A DNA stretch of 64,000 nucleotides from Aquabacter spiritensis. Lineage in GTDB: Bacteria; Pseudomonadota; Alphaproteobacteria; Rhizobiales; Xanthobacteraceae. Below the pieces are notes generated by a model. It ran no database searches. It had not been told where the DNA came from and saw nothing but the letters and a program-made list of their open reading frames with translations. The stretch lies in NCBI RefSeq assembly GCF_004346185.1, contig NZ_SMAI01000001.1, positions 558,001-622,000 on the forward strand. Direction: 5' to 3'. Position 1 is the stretch's first letter; each line of letters starts with the position of its first letter. A program made the translations under genes and the position numbers. Positions 33,449 through 43,766 of this stretch are shown piece after piece.

Positions 33449-34317
33449 CGCACCAGCAGCGCCCCCACGAGGCCGGTTTCCTCAAGCGCGTTGCGGGCGT
33501 GCCAGGTGGTCACCAGACACAGCATCACCGACAGCTGGGGGCTGATCTCCACCATGCCCCCGGCCTGGACCTTGTAATAGGCATAGGACGTGGCGAAGGG
33601 ATCGGCGTCGCCAGCGCCTTCCGAAATCACGTTGAAGGATTGCAGCAGCGCCAGCCAGCCCGGCACGATCTCGACCCCGAGTGTCGCATCGAAACGCACT
33701 TCGTCCGGCGCCGCGCCGAACCGGAAGCGCTGGGCGAGTTCCAGATCGACGAAGCTCGGCAGGCCCACAAGGTCGAAACTCAGGCCAGCGAGCAGCCGGG
33801 CGTCAAACTCGGCATCGACATAGCCGATCGCGGCCCGGCCTTCGCCGGGCTTTGCACCCGGCACGCGCAGGATCCCTTGGGCCGAGACGACCCAGCCGCC
33901 GTCGTTCCAGGACCCGTGCGCGAGGCGCAGCCGCGCTCCGATATCGGTATAGCCGGACCCGGAATAGCGGGCGGCCGGCGCGTCGACCGCCCGCCCCACG
34001 TCGACCTGAAGCAGTTCCGGCGCGAACAGGAGGGTCAGCCAGTCGGTCGCGCCGTATTCCAGGAAAAGCTGGGTGGTGACCTTGTCGTAGGCCGGCGCCG
34101 AAAGGCGCTCGCCATCGGACTCGAAAGCCGCGTCCGACCAGGTTGCCGTGGTCTGGAGAAAGGCCGCGCCGGCGGATTCCTCCTGCGTCCAAGCGCCGCT
34201 TCGCGCGGCCTCGGGCGGGCTGGCGCACACGGCCACCGCCGCCATTGCCCGGGCGAACTGGACCAGCCGCCGCAATCCAGGCCGCACCCGCGGCGCATCT
34301 CCGAAGCGCCCCCGCAT
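33442..34317 (-). CDS. Putative outer-membrane beta-barrel protein of unknown family
   Basis: 291 aa from the ATG that gives a basic start and a hydrophobic segment (FARAMAAVAVCASPPEA); the longer frame begins 42 codons earlier without a signal-like start. The body alternates short amphipathic strands with polar turns (LTLLFAPELLQVDVG, YTDIGARLRLAHG, GWVVSAQGILRV) and ends LVGALLVRY, an aromatic end typical of barrels. WTQEESAGAAFLQTT begins the mature part. The 3' end overlaps tesA by seven bases in convergent orientation. Function unknown. Confidence 0.65.
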   Translation of the reverse strand: MRGRFGDAPRVRPGLRRLVQFARAMAAVAVCASPPEAARSGAWTQEESAGAAFLQTTATWSDAAFESDGERLSAPAYDKVTTQLFLEYGATDWLTLLFAPELLQVDVGRAVDAPAARYSGSGYTDIGARLRLAHGSWNDGGWVVSAQGILRVPGAKPGEGRAAIGYVDAEFDARLLAGLSFDLVGLPSFVDLELAQRFRFGAAPDEVRFDATLGVEIVPGWLALLQSFNVISEGAGDADPFATSYAYYKVQAGGMVEISPQLSVMLCLVTTWHARNALEETGLVGALLVRY

Positions 34318-34503
34318 GCCGGTTGTCCCCGCGCGAACCGCAACCAGACCACCATGCCAGCGTGCATTCGTCCAGTCCCGCCGGTGTGACGTTACGGAAA
34401 TTTCATAGCGGGAAGCCTTGCTCCGCTTGTGGGAAACGCCCATATTTGCTGCGACCGAGCCTGGGCGGCGTATGCCTGACCGCTCGGGGAATGGAGAGAC
34501 ACG

Positions 34504-35286
34504 ATGTCCAACTTTGACCGCAACGTCGCCGGCCGGTTCGGAACGACGGCGACGCGTTCACAGGCCGCGATCGACCAGGGTCTGCGGTCTTATATGCTCA
34601 GCGTGTACAATTATATGGCGCTCGGCCTGGCGATCACGGGTCTGGCCGCGCTGGGCGTCTTCATGATGTCCGTCAGCGCGACGCCGACCGAATGGCAGAT
34701 CGCGGGCGGCCAGTATCTGACGCAGTTCGGCTACACCCTGTTCGTCAGCCCGGTGAAATGGGTCGTGATGCTTGCGCCGCTCGCCGCGGTGTTCTTCCTG
34801 AGCTTCCGCATCCAGAGCATGAGCGTGGGCGCGGCGCAGGCGACCTTCTGGGTCTATGCGGCGATGGTCGGCGTCTCGCTGGCGACCATCTTCCTGGTCT
34901 ACACGCACGAGAGCATCGTCCGGGTGTTCTTCATCACGGCCGCCTCGTTCGGCGCGCTGAGCCTGTGGGGCTACACCACCAAGCGGGACCTGTCCGGGAT
35001 GGGCTCGTTCCTGATGATGGGCCTGTTCGGCATCATCATCGCCTCGGTGGTGAACATCTTCCTCGGCTCGACGATGCTGCAGTTCATCGTCTCCGTGGTC
35101 GGCGTCCTGGTGTTCGCGGGCCTCACCGCCTACGACACGCAGCGCATCAAGGAGATGTATTTCGAGGGCGACGATGCCGCCGTCATGGGCAAGAAGGCCA
35201 TCATGGGTGCGCTCGCGCTCTATCTGGACTTCATCAACCTGTTCATGATGCTCCTGCAGCTGTTCGGCAACCGCAACAGCAACTGA
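34504..35286 (+). CDS. BAX inhibitor-1 family membrane protein (YccA/YbhL-like)
   Basis: 260 aa with seven hydrophobic helices after a soluble N-terminus of about 30 residues. SYMLSVYNYMALGLAITGL opens the membrane part, and the family block FAGLTAYDTQRIKEMY precedes the last helix. Members are pH-sensitive calcium leak channels or inhibitors of FtsH in bacteria. Strong ribosome site (GGAGAGA). A good terminator follows, so it is transcribed alone. Confidence 0.93.
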   Translation: MSNFDRNVAGRFGTTATRSQAAIDQGLRSYMLSVYNYMALGLAITGLAALGVFMMSVSATPTEWQIAGGQYLTQFGYTLFVSPVKWVVMLAPLAAVFFLSFRIQSMSVGAAQATFWVYAAMVGVSLATIFLVYTHESIVRVFFITAASFGALSLWGYTTKRDLSGMGSFLMMGLFGIIIASVVNIFLGSTMLQFIVSVVGVLVFAGLTAYDTQRIKEMYFEGDDAAVMGKKAIMGALALYLDFINLFMMLLQLFGNRNSN

Positions 35287-35310
35287 TCCCTCGGCCCCGC
35301 CGAGACCCAG

Positions 35311-35337
35311 GGCCCCGGCACGCGCCGGGGCCTTTTT
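35311..35337 (+). terminator. Intrinsic terminator after the BAX inhibitor-1 gene
   Basis: GGCCCCGGC and GCCGGGGCC form a perfect 9-bp stem around ACGC, followed by five T residues. It starts 25 bases after the stop codon. Confidence 0.9.
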
Positions 35338-35459
35338 CATGGGCTCTTGCCGAGGCGGGAGCCTTTCGGCATGGAGACGGCATCGTCCTCGATCCCGGCG
35401 ACGGGCGGCGGCTCCCGGAGCGCCGCCGACATCTGCGCCTCCGGAACCTCGGCCCATTC

Positions 35460-36005
35460 ATGCTGATCCGCCCCGCCCTCCCCGACGACATTCCCGCCAT
35501 CGCCGCCATCTATGGCGAGGCCGTACGCACCGGCACCGCCTCGTTCGAGCTGGAGGCCCCTGACGACGCCGAGATGCGCCGGCGGTTCGCCGCCATCACC
35601 GGCGCCGGCTATCCCTATCTCGCAGCGGTCGATCCGGCCGGCGGCCCCCTGCTCGGCTATGCCTATGCGAGCGCCTTCCGGCCCCGCATCGCCTATCGTT
35701 TCACCGTCGAGAATTCGGTCTATGTGGCGCCCGCCGCGCAGGGGCGCGGCGTCGGGCGCGCGCTGATGGTGGCGCTCATCGCGGCGTGCGAGACCGCCGG
35801 CTTCCGGCAGATGGTGGCGATCATCGGCGGCAGCGACAATCTGGGATCGATCGCCCTGCACCGCGCCCTGGGCTTCGCCGATATCGGGGTGATGCCGGCC
35901 ACCGGCTTCAAGTTCGGCCGCTGGCTGGACACCGTCGTCATGCAGCGGGCGCTCGGCCCGGGCGCAGGGACGCTGCCGCCCGAGGTGCCGGGGGCGCTTC
36001 GATAA
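35460..36005 (+). CDS. GNAT N-acetyltransferase, phosphinothricin-acetyltransferase-like
   Basis: 181 aa. The acetyl-CoA motif A is VAPAAQGRGVGRALM (Q/R-x-x-G-x-G/A). IRPALPDDIPAIAAIYGEAV at the start and NLGSIALHRALGFADIGVM near the end match the Pat/MnaT subgroup that acetylates methionine sulfone, phosphinothricin or similar amino acids. The substrate cannot be fixed from sequence. No clear ribosome site precedes the ATG. Confidence 0.85.
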   Translation: MLIRPALPDDIPAIAAIYGEAVRTGTASFELEAPDDAEMRRRFAAITGAGYPYLAAVDPAGGPLLGYAYASAFRPRIAYRFTVENSVYVAPAAQGRGVGRALMVALIAACETAGFRQMVAIIGGSDNLGSIALHRALGFADIGVMPATGFKFGRWLDTVVMQRALGPGAGTLPPEVPGALR

Positions 36006-36014
36006 ACCTTGCCC

Positions 36015-36440
36015 TCAATAGGGTCCGCGGGCCGCGATGTCGTCGAGCACCGCGCGAAGTGCCGCGATGCGGGCCCGATAGGCCGCGGTCAGACACGGCG
36101 CCGCCGCCCCGCAGGCCGCCCGTGCGCGCAGAAAAGCGCGCTGTTCGTCCTGAAGGTCGCCGCGGCGGCCCATCCCCACCAGCCGGGTCACCACGCCGTA
36201 GAGCGTCGCCATCTCCACGTCGAGATCGTCGAGGGTGCGGTCGCCGCACACGGCCGCCTCGTCCGGTGCGTGAGCCGCCGCACAGTCGAAACTGGCCGCG
36301 CGCACCGGGCTGTCAAACCCGCGCGGCGACAGCGTGGCCAGGATGGCGGCGCTCAGGAGCACCAGAGCGAAGCGGACACGGGTGCCGTGCACGAGCGCGC
36401 GACGGGTGCCGGCAGAGCGCAGGCCGCCTGCCCCGCTCAT
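36015..36440 (-). CDS. LprI-like / DUF1311 periplasmic protein
   Basis: 141 aa. A basic start and hydrophobic segment ([15 protein letters not shown]) give a signal peptide or anchor. The mature part has [17 protein letters not shown] and [16 protein letters not shown], the four-cysteine pattern of the lysozyme-inhibitor LprI N-terminal family. It would sit in the periplasm with two disulfides. The ATG overlaps the queC stop by ATGA, so it is in the bolA-queC transcript. Confidence 0.8.
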   Translation of the reverse strand: MSGAGGLRSAGTRRALVHGTRVRFALVLLSAAILATLSPRGFDSPVRAASFDCAAAHAPDEAAVCGDRTLDDLDVEMATLYGVVTRLVGMGRRGDLQDEQRAFLRARAACGAAAPCLTAAYRARIAALRAVLDDIAARGPY

Positions 36441-37159
36441 GCCGCGTCTCCCTTCGCGGCGTGGAAGCGCGCAAACCCGTCGGCCCGCAGCCGGCAGGCC
36501 GGGCACGTGCCGCAGCCATAGCCCCAATCGTGCCGCGCGCCGCGCTCGCCGAGATAGCAGGTGTGGGTGTCCTCGATGACGATCTCCACCAGCGGCGCGC
36601 CCCCCAGCGTCTCGGCGAGCGCCCAGGTCTGCGCTTTGTCGATCCACATCAGCGGGGTATGCAGCACGAAGCGCTTCTCCATGCCGAGATTGAGCGCCAC
36701 CTGGAGCGCCTTGATCGTGTCGTCGCGGCAATCGGGGTAGCCGGAATAATCCGTCTCGCACATGCCGCCGACGATGTGGCGCAGGCCGCGCCGATAGGCG
36801 AGCGCGGCCGCGAAGGTGAGGAAAATGATGTTCCGGCCCGGCACGAAGGTGTTGGGCAGACCGCCCTCGGCCATCTCGATCTCGACGTTGCGGGTCAGCG
36901 CCGTGTCCGACACCTTGCTCAATGCGGTCAGGGAGAGGGTGTGGTCCTCGCCGAGCTGGCGCGCCCAGCGGCCCTTCAGCCGGGTCAGCGCCTGACGCAG
37001 CACGCCGCGCCGCTCCAATTCCACCCGGTGGCGCTGGCCGTAATCGAAGCCGACCGTCTCCACCCGCGCGAACCGTTCCAACGCCCAGGCGAGACAGGTG
37101 GTCGAATCCTGACCGCCCGAAAACAGCACCAGGGCGCCGTCATCGCCGGGTTCGCTCAT
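36437..37159 (-). CDS. queC: 7-cyano-7-deazaguanine synthase QueC
   Basis: 240 aa. PP-loop ATP pyrophosphatase motif SGGQDST (residues 14-20), [13 protein letters not shown], and C-terminal zinc-binding cysteines in [11 protein letters not shown]. It converts carboxydeazaguanine to preQ0 in queuosine synthesis. Other que genes are not in the window. Overlaps bolA upstream and the LprI-like gene downstream by four bases each. Confidence 0.95.
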   Translation of the reverse strand: MSEPGDDGALVLFSGGQDSTTCLAWALERFARVETVGFDYGQRHRVELERRGVLRQALTRLKGRWARQLGEDHTLSLTALSKVSDTALTRNVEIEMAEGGLPNTFVPGRNIIFLTFAAALAYRRGLRHIVGGMCETDYSGYPDCRDDTIKALQVALNLGMEKRFVLHTPLMWIDKAQTWALAETLGGAPLVEIVIEDTHTCYLGERGARHDWGYGCGTCPACRLRADGFARFHAAKGDAA

Positions 37160-37437
37160 TCGCCGGGCGCCTTGGCCTCGATCGCGAGGGCGTGCAGGCC
37201 CTGCGCCATTTCGCCCGACAGAAGCGCGTTCACCAGCCGGTGCCGGTCGACCCGGCTTTTGCCCCGGAATGCCTCCGCCACCGCCCGGACGCGCAGATGG
37301 GTGATCCCGCCATCGGCGCGGGAGGTCGCGCCGGCATGGCCGGCATGGTGCGCGCTTTCGTCCTCGACCTCTAGGGCCAGCGGGGTCAGGCCCTTCGAGA
37401 GGGTCGCGCGGATGCGGGCGAGATCGAGATCGGACAT
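37156..37437 (-). CDS. bolA: BolA family protein
   Basis: 93 aa. The family block is [18 protein letters not shown]-like: here [18 protein letters not shown], with the conserved histidine, followed by [12 protein letters not shown]. An HAGHAG stretch lies between the first helix and the sheet. BolA proteins partner monothiol glutaredoxins in Fe-S cluster handling. The neighbourhood bolA / J-domain / cobS / cobT is typical of Hyphomicrobiales. Confidence 0.93.
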   Translation of the reverse strand: MSDLDLARIRATLSKGLTPLALEVEDESAHHAGHAGATSRADGGITHLRVRAVAEAFRGKSRVDRHRLVNALLSGEMAQGLHALAIEAKAPGE

Positions 37438-37637
37438 GGCTCTACCGGTACCGCCGCGGCGCGGCGCCCGTCAATGGAGACGCTGCGGCGTCGATGCGCA
37501 GGGAGGATGAAATTGTCGGCGCGAGCGCCTATATAGGCAGTCGCAGGCATGCGCGGGTGCCGCGGCGGGCGAGGCGGCAACACCGTCTGGCTCCGACATT
37601 TCTTGCCGCGCCGCGGCACGGCCTTCATAATCGCACG

Positions 37638-38228
37638 ATGAAAATCGACTCCCCTCTGTTCGACCGGATCCGGGTGAAGCCGGCGGCCGATCGCCTGCGT
37701 CAGACCGCGTGCCCGAATTGCCAATGGCCGGGCTGCGATCGCGACGGCACGCACCGTGCGCCCAAAGGGCGGCATGCGGAGGGCGAGTATTTCACCTACT
37801 GCCTCGATCACGTCCGGCTCTACAACCAGTCCTACAATTATTTCGCCGGCATGAGCGACGACGCCGTCTATGCCTATCAGAAGGACGCGCTGACCGGGCA
37901 TCGCCCGACCTGGCGCATGGGCATGCGCGGCGCGGGCGATCCTGGGGCCGGACCGTTGCGCGACCCCTTCGGCTTCTCCGAAGAGCTGGGCGCGGCGCAG
38001 GGCTTCGAGCCGCAGCCGGAAAGCCGGGCGATCCGCGCCACCGAGCGGCGGGCTCTGGAGATGCTCGGCCTGGAACTTTCCGCCAACGCCGTGGAAATCA
38101 AGGCGAAGTTCAAGGAGCTCGTGAAGCGGCACCACCCCGACGCCAATGGCGGCGACCGGTCCGCCGAAGAGCGGCTGAAGAACGTGATTCAGGCCTACAA
38201 CACCTTGAAGCAGGCCGGGTTCTGCTGA
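37638..38228 (+). CDS. J-domain (DnaJ-like) protein
   Basis: 196 aa. A C-terminal J domain (about 135-196) has HPD at residues 166-168. The N-terminal part has Cys25, Cys28 and Cys33 (CPNCQWPGC), then the conserved CLDHVRLYNQSYNYFAGM, which suggests a small metal-binding region. J domains stimulate an Hsp70 partner. It is not full-length DnaJ: no G/F-rich region or CxxCxGxG repeats. It sits just upstream of cobS, an arrangement common in this order, and may be cotranscribed with it. Confidence 0.9.
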   Translation: MKIDSPLFDRIRVKPAADRLRQTACPNCQWPGCDRDGTHRAPKGRHAEGEYFTYCLDHVRLYNQSYNYFAGMSDDAVYAYQKDALTGHRPTWRMGMRGAGDPGAGPLRDPFGFSEELGAAQGFEPQPESRAIRATERRALEMLGLELSANAVEIKAKFKELVKRHHPDANGGDRSAEERLKNVIQAYNTLKQAGFC

Positions 38229-38347
38229 TGGCGGACGGTTCCGCGGAGTCGGCCGCCCAGCAGTTTTTGCACACGCGGAAAACCTTTAAGGTGCCGCACG
38301 GATCAGCATGAAGAGGCGCGCGACAGACGCGGGCAGACGGAGGACCT

Positions 38348-39331
38348 ATGAGCGGCACGGAGACCATTGCCCCGACCCCGGACATGAAGGTGTCGGTGCG
38401 CCAGGTGTTCGGCATCGACATCGACATGGAGGTCCCGGCCTTCTCCGAGGCGGATCCGCACGTGCCGGATCTGGACCCGGACTATCTGTTCGACCGCGCG
38501 ACCACGCTCGCCGTCCTGGCCGGCTTCGCCCATAACCGCCGCGTCATGGTCACGGGCTATCACGGCACCGGCAAGTCGACCCATATCGAGCAGATCGCGG
38601 CGCGTCTCAACTGGCCGTGTGTCCGGATCAATCTCGACAGCCATATCAGCCGCATCGACCTGATCGGCAAGGATGCCATCGTCGTCAAGAACGGCCTTCA
38701 GGTGACGGAATTCCGCGACGGCATCTTGCCCTGGGCGCTGCAGAACAACATCGCGCTGGTGTTCGACGAATACGATGCCGGCCGGCCCGACGTGATGTTC
38801 GTGATCCAGCGCGTGCTGGAAGTCTCGGGCCGCCTGACGCTGCTCGACCAGAACCGCGTGATCCGCCCGCACCCCGCCTTCCGCCTCTTCTCCACCGCCA
38901 ACACGGTCGGCCTCGGCGACACGACAGGCCTGTATCACGGCACCCAGCAGATCAATCAGGGCCAGATGGACCGCTGGTCGATCGTGACGACGCTGAACTA
39001 TCTGCCGCACGACAAGGAAGTGGACATCGTCCTTTCCAAGGCGAAGCACTATCGCACCCCCGAGGGGCGCGACACGGTCAACCGCATGGTCCGCCTCGCC
39101 GATCTCACGCGCAGCGCCTTCATCAACGGCGACCTCTCGACCGTGATGAGCCCGCGCACCGTGATCACCTGGGCGGAGAATGCCGATATTTTCCGCGATC
39201 TCGGCTTCGCCCTGCGCGTCACCTTCCTCAACAAATGCGACGAGCTGGAGCGCGCGCTGGTGGCGGAATTCTACCAGCGTTGCTTCGGCCAGGAACTGGC
39301 CGAAAGTTCTGTGAACGTCGCGCTGTCCTGA
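38348..39331 (+). CDS. cobS: Aerobic cobaltochelatase subunit CobS
   Basis: 327 aa AAA+ protein of the MoxR/BchI type. Walker [10 protein letters not shown], Walker B ALVFDEYD and the sensor segment [12 protein letters not shown] are present. With CobT it forms the chaperone-like motor that loads cobalt into hydrogenobyrinic acid a,c-diamide on CobN. GGAGG lies upstream of the ATG. Ten bases separate it from cobT. Confidence 0.96.
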   Translation: MSGTETIAPTPDMKVSVRQVFGIDIDMEVPAFSEADPHVPDLDPDYLFDRATTLAVLAGFAHNRRVMVTGYHGTGKSTHIEQIAARLNWPCVRINLDSHISRIDLIGKDAIVVKNGLQVTEFRDGILPWALQNNIALVFDEYDAGRPDVMFVIQRVLEVSGRLTLLDQNRVIRPHPAFRLFSTANTVGLGDTTGLYHGTQQINQGQMDRWSIVTTLNYLPHDKEVDIVLSKAKHYRTPEGRDTVNRMVRLADLTRSAFINGDLSTVMSPRTVITWAENADIFRDLGFALRVTFLNKCDELERALVAEFYQRCFGQELAESSVNVALS

Positions 39332-39341
39332 AGGGTTCGCC

Positions 39342-41237
39342 ATGGCCGGGTCCAACAAGGTCGCAAAGACCGCGCCGAAGGAGGCGCCCGTCGAGCCGTT
39401 CAAGCGCGCCGTGACCGGGTGCTTCAAGGCGATCGCGGGCGTCGCCGAGTTCGAGGTGTCGTTCGCATCCGAACGTCCCTCGCTCGGACCCGACCGGGTG
39501 CGCCTGCCGGAGCCACCGCGCCGCTTCACCCAACAGGATGTGGCGGTGTTGCGGGGCCATGCCGACTCGCTGGCGCTTCGCCTCGCCTGCCATGACCCAT
39601 CCGTCCACCGGCGCATGCTGCCCACCGGCGACACCGCGCGCGCGGTGTTCGAGGCGGTGGAGCAGGCGCGGGTCGAGGCGGTGGGCGCGACCCGCATGGT
39701 CGGGGTTCAGCGCAACCTCGCCGCCATGTTGACCGACCGATACCATCGCGGTCCCTATGCCGACATCACCGATCGCGCCGACGCGCCGCTCGAGGATGCG
39801 GTGGCGCTCATGGTGCGCGAGCGGCTGACCGGGCAGGCCCCGCCACCCGCCGCCCGCAAGATCGTCGAACTCTGGCGCGATTTCATCGAGAGCCGGGCGG
39901 AGGGCGATCTCTCGCGCCTCGCCGACAGTCTCGAGGACCAGAAGAAATTCGGTCAGATCACCCGCGATCTCCTCTCCTCCCTCGAAATGGGCGAGGAATC
40001 CACCGCGGAGAGCGACGAGGAGACCGACGACGACGACAAGAATGACGGCCGCGACGAACAGGCCGGCGAAGAGGGCGAAAGCCGCGAGGACGAGAGCCAG
40101 CAGGGCGCGACCGAGGTCGAGGCCGAACTCGCCCAGGAGGAACTGCCCGAGAGCGCGGTCGAAAGCGAGGCCGGCCCGCCGGCCGATATGCCGGACGATG
40201 CCGATCTCGGCGACAGCGACGAGCCGGCCGAGCCCTGGCAGCCGCGCACCCCGCCGGGCGGCGACAAGAGCGGCCCGGAATACCACGCCTTCACCGCCAA
40301 GTTCGACGAGGAGGTGCTGGCCGAGGAGCTGTGCGACGCCGAGGAACTGGCACGCTTGCGTTCCTATCTCGACAAGCAGCTCTCGCATCTCCAGGGGGTG
40401 GTGGCGCGCCTCGCGAACCGCCTCCAGCGCCGCCTGCTCGCGCAGCAGAACCGGGCGTGGGAGTTCGACCTCGAAGAGGGCGTGCTCGACCCCGCGCGGC
40501 TCTCGCGCGTCGTCACCGATCCGACCGCCGCGCTTTCGTTCAAACGCGAGCGCGACACCGAGTTCCGCGACACCGTGGTCACCTTGCTGATCGACAATTC
40601 CGGCTCGATGCGCGGACGGCCGATCACGGTGGCGGCGACCTGCGCCGATATCCTCGCGCGTACGCTGGAGCGCTGCGGGGTGAAGGTCGAGGTGCTCGGC
40701 TTCACCACGCGGGCCTGGAAAGGCGGGCAGTCCCGCGAGACGTGGCTCGCCGCCGGCAAGCCGATCAATCCTGGCCGCCTCAACGATCTGCGCCACATCG
40801 TCTACAAGTCTGCCGACGCGCCGTGGCGGCGGGCGCGGCGCAATCTCGGCTTGATGATGCGCGAGGGGCTGCTGAAGGAGAATATCGACGGCGAGGCGCT
40901 CGACTGGGCGCACAAGCGCCTGCTCGGCCGGCCCGAGGCGCGGCGCATCCTGATGATGATCTCGGACGGCGCGCCGGTCGACGATTCCACCCTGTCGGTC
41001 AATGCCGGCAATTATCTCGAGCGGCATCTGCGGCACATCATTTCCGAGATCGAGACGCGCTCGCCGGTCGAGCTGATCGCGATCGGGATCGGCCACGATG
41101 TGACGCGCTATTACCGCCGCGCCGTCACCATCGTCGATGCGGAGGAGCTGGGCGGGGTGATGACCGAGAAGCTCGCCGAGCTGTTTTCCGACGCGGCACC
41201 GTCCCCGGCGCCGCGCGGCGGCCGGCGCCTGCATTGA
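39342..41237 (+). CDS. cobT: Aerobic cobaltochelatase subunit CobT
   Basis: 631 aa. A helical N-terminal part is followed by a long acidic, Glu/Asp-rich stretch (about residues 225-300) and a C-terminal von Willebrand A domain with the MIDAS motif DNSGSMRG starting at Asp418. CobT partners CobS in the CobNST chelatase. The catalytic subunit gene cobN is not in the window, which is common because it sits in the main cob cluster. Confidence 0.95.
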   Translation: MAGSNKVAKTAPKEAPVEPFKRAVTGCFKAIAGVAEFEVSFASERPSLGPDRVRLPEPPRRFTQQDVAVLRGHADSLALRLACHDPSVHRRMLPTGDTARAVFEAVEQARVEAVGATRMVGVQRNLAAMLTDRYHRGPYADITDRADAPLEDAVALMVRERLTGQAPPPAARKIVELWRDFIESRAEGDLSRLADSLEDQKKFGQITRDLLSSLEMGEESTAESDEETDDDDKNDGRDEQAGEEGESREDESQQGATEVEAELAQEELPESAVESEAGPPADMPDDADLGDSDEPAEPWQPRTPPGGDKSGPEYHAFTAKFDEEVLAEELCDAEELARLRSYLDKQLSHLQGVVARLANRLQRRLLAQQNRAWEFDLEEGVLDPARLSRVVTDPTAALSFKRERDTEFRDTVVTLLIDNSGSMRGRPITVAATCADILARTLERCGVKVEVLGFTTRAWKGGQSRETWLAAGKPINPGRLNDLRHIVYKSADAPWRRARRNLGLMMREGLLKENIDGEALDWAHKRLLGRPEARRILMMISDGAPVDDSTLSVNAGNYLERHLRHIISEIETRSPVELIAIGIGHDVTRYYRRAVTIVDAEELGGVMTEKLAELFSDAAPSPAPRGGRRLH

Positions 41238-41245
41238 GGCGATCC

Positions 41246-42253
41246 GTGCGGCGGCTGGCGGTCTCACTCGCGGCGGCAGCCGGCGTCGGCCTGTTTGCGG
41301 TCTGCGCTTTGGCGAAGCCGGACGCGCTGCCGCGCGAGCCGGTGGCGGTCGAGGTGCGCGCCGCGCCGATCGCCACCTTTCGCCCCCATTCCGAAGAACG
41401 GCGCTTCGGCCGGCTGGAGTTTCGCGGCGGGATGCGGCTGTCCTCGCCCTTCGCCGGTTTCGGCGGCCTGTCGGGCTTCGTACTCGCACCGGACGGCACG
41501 AATTTTCTCGCCGTCACCGATGCCGGGCTGTTCCTGAAGGGCCGGCTGGTGACCGAGGGCGACCGTCCGATCGGTCTGACCGACGTGACCGCGGCGGCCA
41601 TGCTGGACGAGAAGGGCCGCATCCAGGCCAATCAGGGCCGTGGCGATGCCGAAGCGCTCGCGGTCGCGCCGGACGCGGTCTATGTGACGTTCGAGGACAT
41701 CAACGAATTGTGGTCCTATCCCGGACCCGACCCGCTCGGAAAGACCGGCGTGCCGGTGCCCGTGCCGCCGGCCGTCAAGCGCCTGCGCAACAATCTCGGC
41801 CTGGAAGCGCTGGTCTATGTGCCCGGCCCGCCCATGACCGGCGCACTGATCGCGGTCGGCGAGGAGGGCGCGCGCGCCGGCGACGATCTACCGGGCGTGA
41901 TCATTGGCGGCCCGCGCCCCGGCGGCTTCACCATCCGTAAGAGCGGCGCCTTCAATGGGACCGACGCGGCCCTCGGGCCGCGTGGCGACTTCTATCTTCT
42001 CGAGCGCCATTTCACCCCGGCGAGCGGCGTGTCGATGCAGATCCGCCGCTTCCCGCTCGCCGACATCCGTCCGGGCGCGGTGCTGGAGGGCGACATCCTG
42101 CTCACCGCCGACATGGGCCACGAGATCGACAATATGGAAGGCCTGTCGGCGACCGTGAACGCGGCCGGCGAGACCATCCTGACGCTGGTCTCGGACGACA
42201 ATTTCAGCCTGCTCCAGCGCACCATTCTGCTGCGCTTCGCGGTCATGGACTGA
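41246..42253 (+). CDS. Secreted esterase-like phytase-family protein
   Basis: 335 aa from a GTG with GAGG seven bases upstream; a TTG overlapping the cobT stop is an alternative. A signal peptide (RRLAVSLAAAAGVGLFAVCALA) precedes a six-bladed propeller-like domain of the esterase-like activity of phytase type: GFGGLSGFVLAPDGTNFLAVTDAGLF, GDAEALAV, NLGLEALVYV and DNMEGLSA. The conserved acidic turns probably bind calcium. It is placed directly after cobT; a functional link is not evident. Confidence 0.85.
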   Translation: MRRLAVSLAAAAGVGLFAVCALAKPDALPREPVAVEVRAAPIATFRPHSEERRFGRLEFRGGMRLSSPFAGFGGLSGFVLAPDGTNFLAVTDAGLFLKGRLVTEGDRPIGLTDVTAAAMLDEKGRIQANQGRGDAEALAVAPDAVYVTFEDINELWSYPGPDPLGKTGVPVPVPPAVKRLRNNLGLEALVYVPGPPMTGALIAVGEEGARAGDDLPGVIIGGPRPGGFTIRKSGAFNGTDAALGPRGDFYLLERHFTPASGVSMQIRRFPLADIRPGAVLEGDILLTADMGHEIDNMEGLSATVNAAGETILTLVSDDNFSLLQRTILLRFAVMD

Positions 42254-42368
42254 CCGCACGCCTTGCGTCGTCCGCTCCCGAAGCCGCCCGCCCCTCTCCC
42301 GTTCGCACGGAAGGGGGCACGGTCGCGACGCAGGTCCGCAGGCGACCGGAGGCCCCTCCGGCCGTCCC

Positions 42369-42851
42369 TCAGGCTTCCTTGAAGCCGTATTCCGGGGTGC
42401 CCTGCTCCGCGCCATAATATTTGTAGGGCAGGAATTTTCCGGTGAAGGTCATCTTCACCCGGTCGCCCTTCGGGTTCTCCTGACGCGAAATGTCGATGTC
42501 GAAATCGATCGCCGACATGATGCCGTCGCCGAACTCCTCTTCGATCAGCGCCTTCCAGGCCGGGCCGTTGACCATGACCATTTCGTAGAAACGATAGATC
42601 AAAGGGTCGGTCGGGGGCATCGGCATGCCGCGATACGGCACCTCGTTGAGCATCCGCTCTTCCTGCTCACTGAGCCCGAACAGCTCGGCGGCGGCCTTGG
42701 CCAGGGGCTTCACCAGCTTCATCTGGCCGAGCAGCGCGCCCACCACCAGGACCGGCGACATGCCGCCGATCTCGTCGGTGATGTATTTCCAGGTCCAACC
42801 CTTCTCGCGCTTGATGTCGAGGATCTTTTCGGTGAGCTGTTCGCGCTTCAT
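42369..42851 (-). CDS. cynS: Cyanate hydratase (cyanase)
   Basis: 160 aa. The catalytic triad by comparison with E. coli cyanase (Arg96, Glu99, Ser122) is Arg87, Glu90 and Ser113, with the same spacing. An N-terminal helix-turn-helix-like domain precedes the small catalytic domain, as in the decameric enzyme. It turns cyanate and bicarbonate into CO2 and carbamate, which decays to ammonia. AAGGAGAG precedes the ATG. Last gene of the cyn operon. Confidence 0.97.
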   Translation of the reverse strand: MKREQLTEKILDIKREKGWTWKYITDEIGGMSPVLVVGALLGQMKLVKPLAKAAAELFGLSEQEERMLNEVPYRGMPMPPTDPLIYRFYEMVMVNGPAWKALIEEEFGDGIMSAIDFDIDISRQENPKGDRVKMTFTGKFLPYKYYGAEQGTPEYGFKEA

Positions 42852-42877
42852 GCGTCTCTCCTTGGGTCTGATCGGGG

Positions 42878-43762
42878 TCAGGCGGCGCGCGCGTCGCCAT
42901 CCGGGGTGGGATTGGGAGCGGCCGAGGGGCGCACCCGCGGCGGGTGGCGGCGCTGGTAGCCGTCGGGCAGGCTGGCCTTGAAGGTGCGCGAGCGCTCGAC
43001 CAGGAAGTCGATCAAATGGTTGCGCACCGCGTAGAAGTCCGGCTGCTTGTGTATGTCGAGGCGGCGCCGATCGCGCGGCAGCGGATTCTCGACGATCTCG
43101 GCGATGACGGCCTCGGGGCCGTTGGTCATCAGCACGATGCGGTCGGCGAGATAGATCGCCTCGTCGACGTCGTGGGTGATCATGAAGACGGTCTGCGCGG
43201 TCTCGAGGCAGATCCGGCGCACCTCGTCCTGAAGCGTGCCGCGGGTCAGCGCGTCCAGCGCGGAGAACGGCTCGTCCATCAGCAGGATCTTCGGCTCGAT
43301 CGACAGAGCGCGGGCGATCCCCACGCGCTGCTTCATGCCGCCGGACAATTCCGCCGGATGCTTGGTCTCGGAGCCCTTCAGCCCGACCAGTTCGATGAAT
43401 TTCAGCGCATGCGCCCGCACCTGGTCCCGGCTCCAGCGCGGATGCCGCGAGGAGACGGCATAGGAGACATTGCCGAGCACGGTACGCCACGGCAGCAAGG
43501 CATGGCTCTGGAAGATCACCGCCCGGTCGAGCGAGGGTCCCTCGATCGCCTTGCCGTCGACCGCCACCACCCCGTCGTCCGGCGCATCGAGGCCGGCGAG
43601 GATATTGAGCACCGTGGTCTTGCCGCAGCCGGAATGGCCGATGATGCAGGCGAAGTCGCCCTTGTCCATCGCGAACCAGAGGTCCTCGAAGACGGTGGTG
43701 CGCTTGCCCCCTGCGGAGAAGCGCCGGGCGATGCCCTCGATGGAGAGGTAGCGGGACGTCAT
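42878..43762 (-). CDS. cynD: Cyanate ABC transporter ATPase
   Basis: 294 aa. Walker [10 protein letters not shown], signature LSGGMKQR, Walker [14 protein letters not shown]-loop ITHDVDE. About 30 residues longer than NrtD at the C-terminus, with a Pro/Arg-rich tail of no known fold. It energises the CynB permease; the start follows the cynB stop by four bases. Confidence 0.9.
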   Translation of the reverse strand: MTSRYLSIEGIARRFSAGGKRTTVFEDLWFAMDKGDFACIIGHSGCGKTTVLNILAGLDAPDDGVVAVDGKAIEGPSLDRAVIFQSHALLPWRTVLGNVSYAVSSRHPRWSRDQVRAHALKFIELVGLKGSETKHPAELSGGMKQRVGIARALSIEPKILLMDEPFSALDALTRGTLQDEVRRICLETAQTVFMITHDVDEAIYLADRIVLMTNGPEAVIAEIVENPLPRDRRRLDIHKQPDFYAVRNHLIDFLVERSRTFKASLPDGYQRRHPPRVRPSAAPNPTPDGDARAA

Positions 43763-43766
43763 GCCA

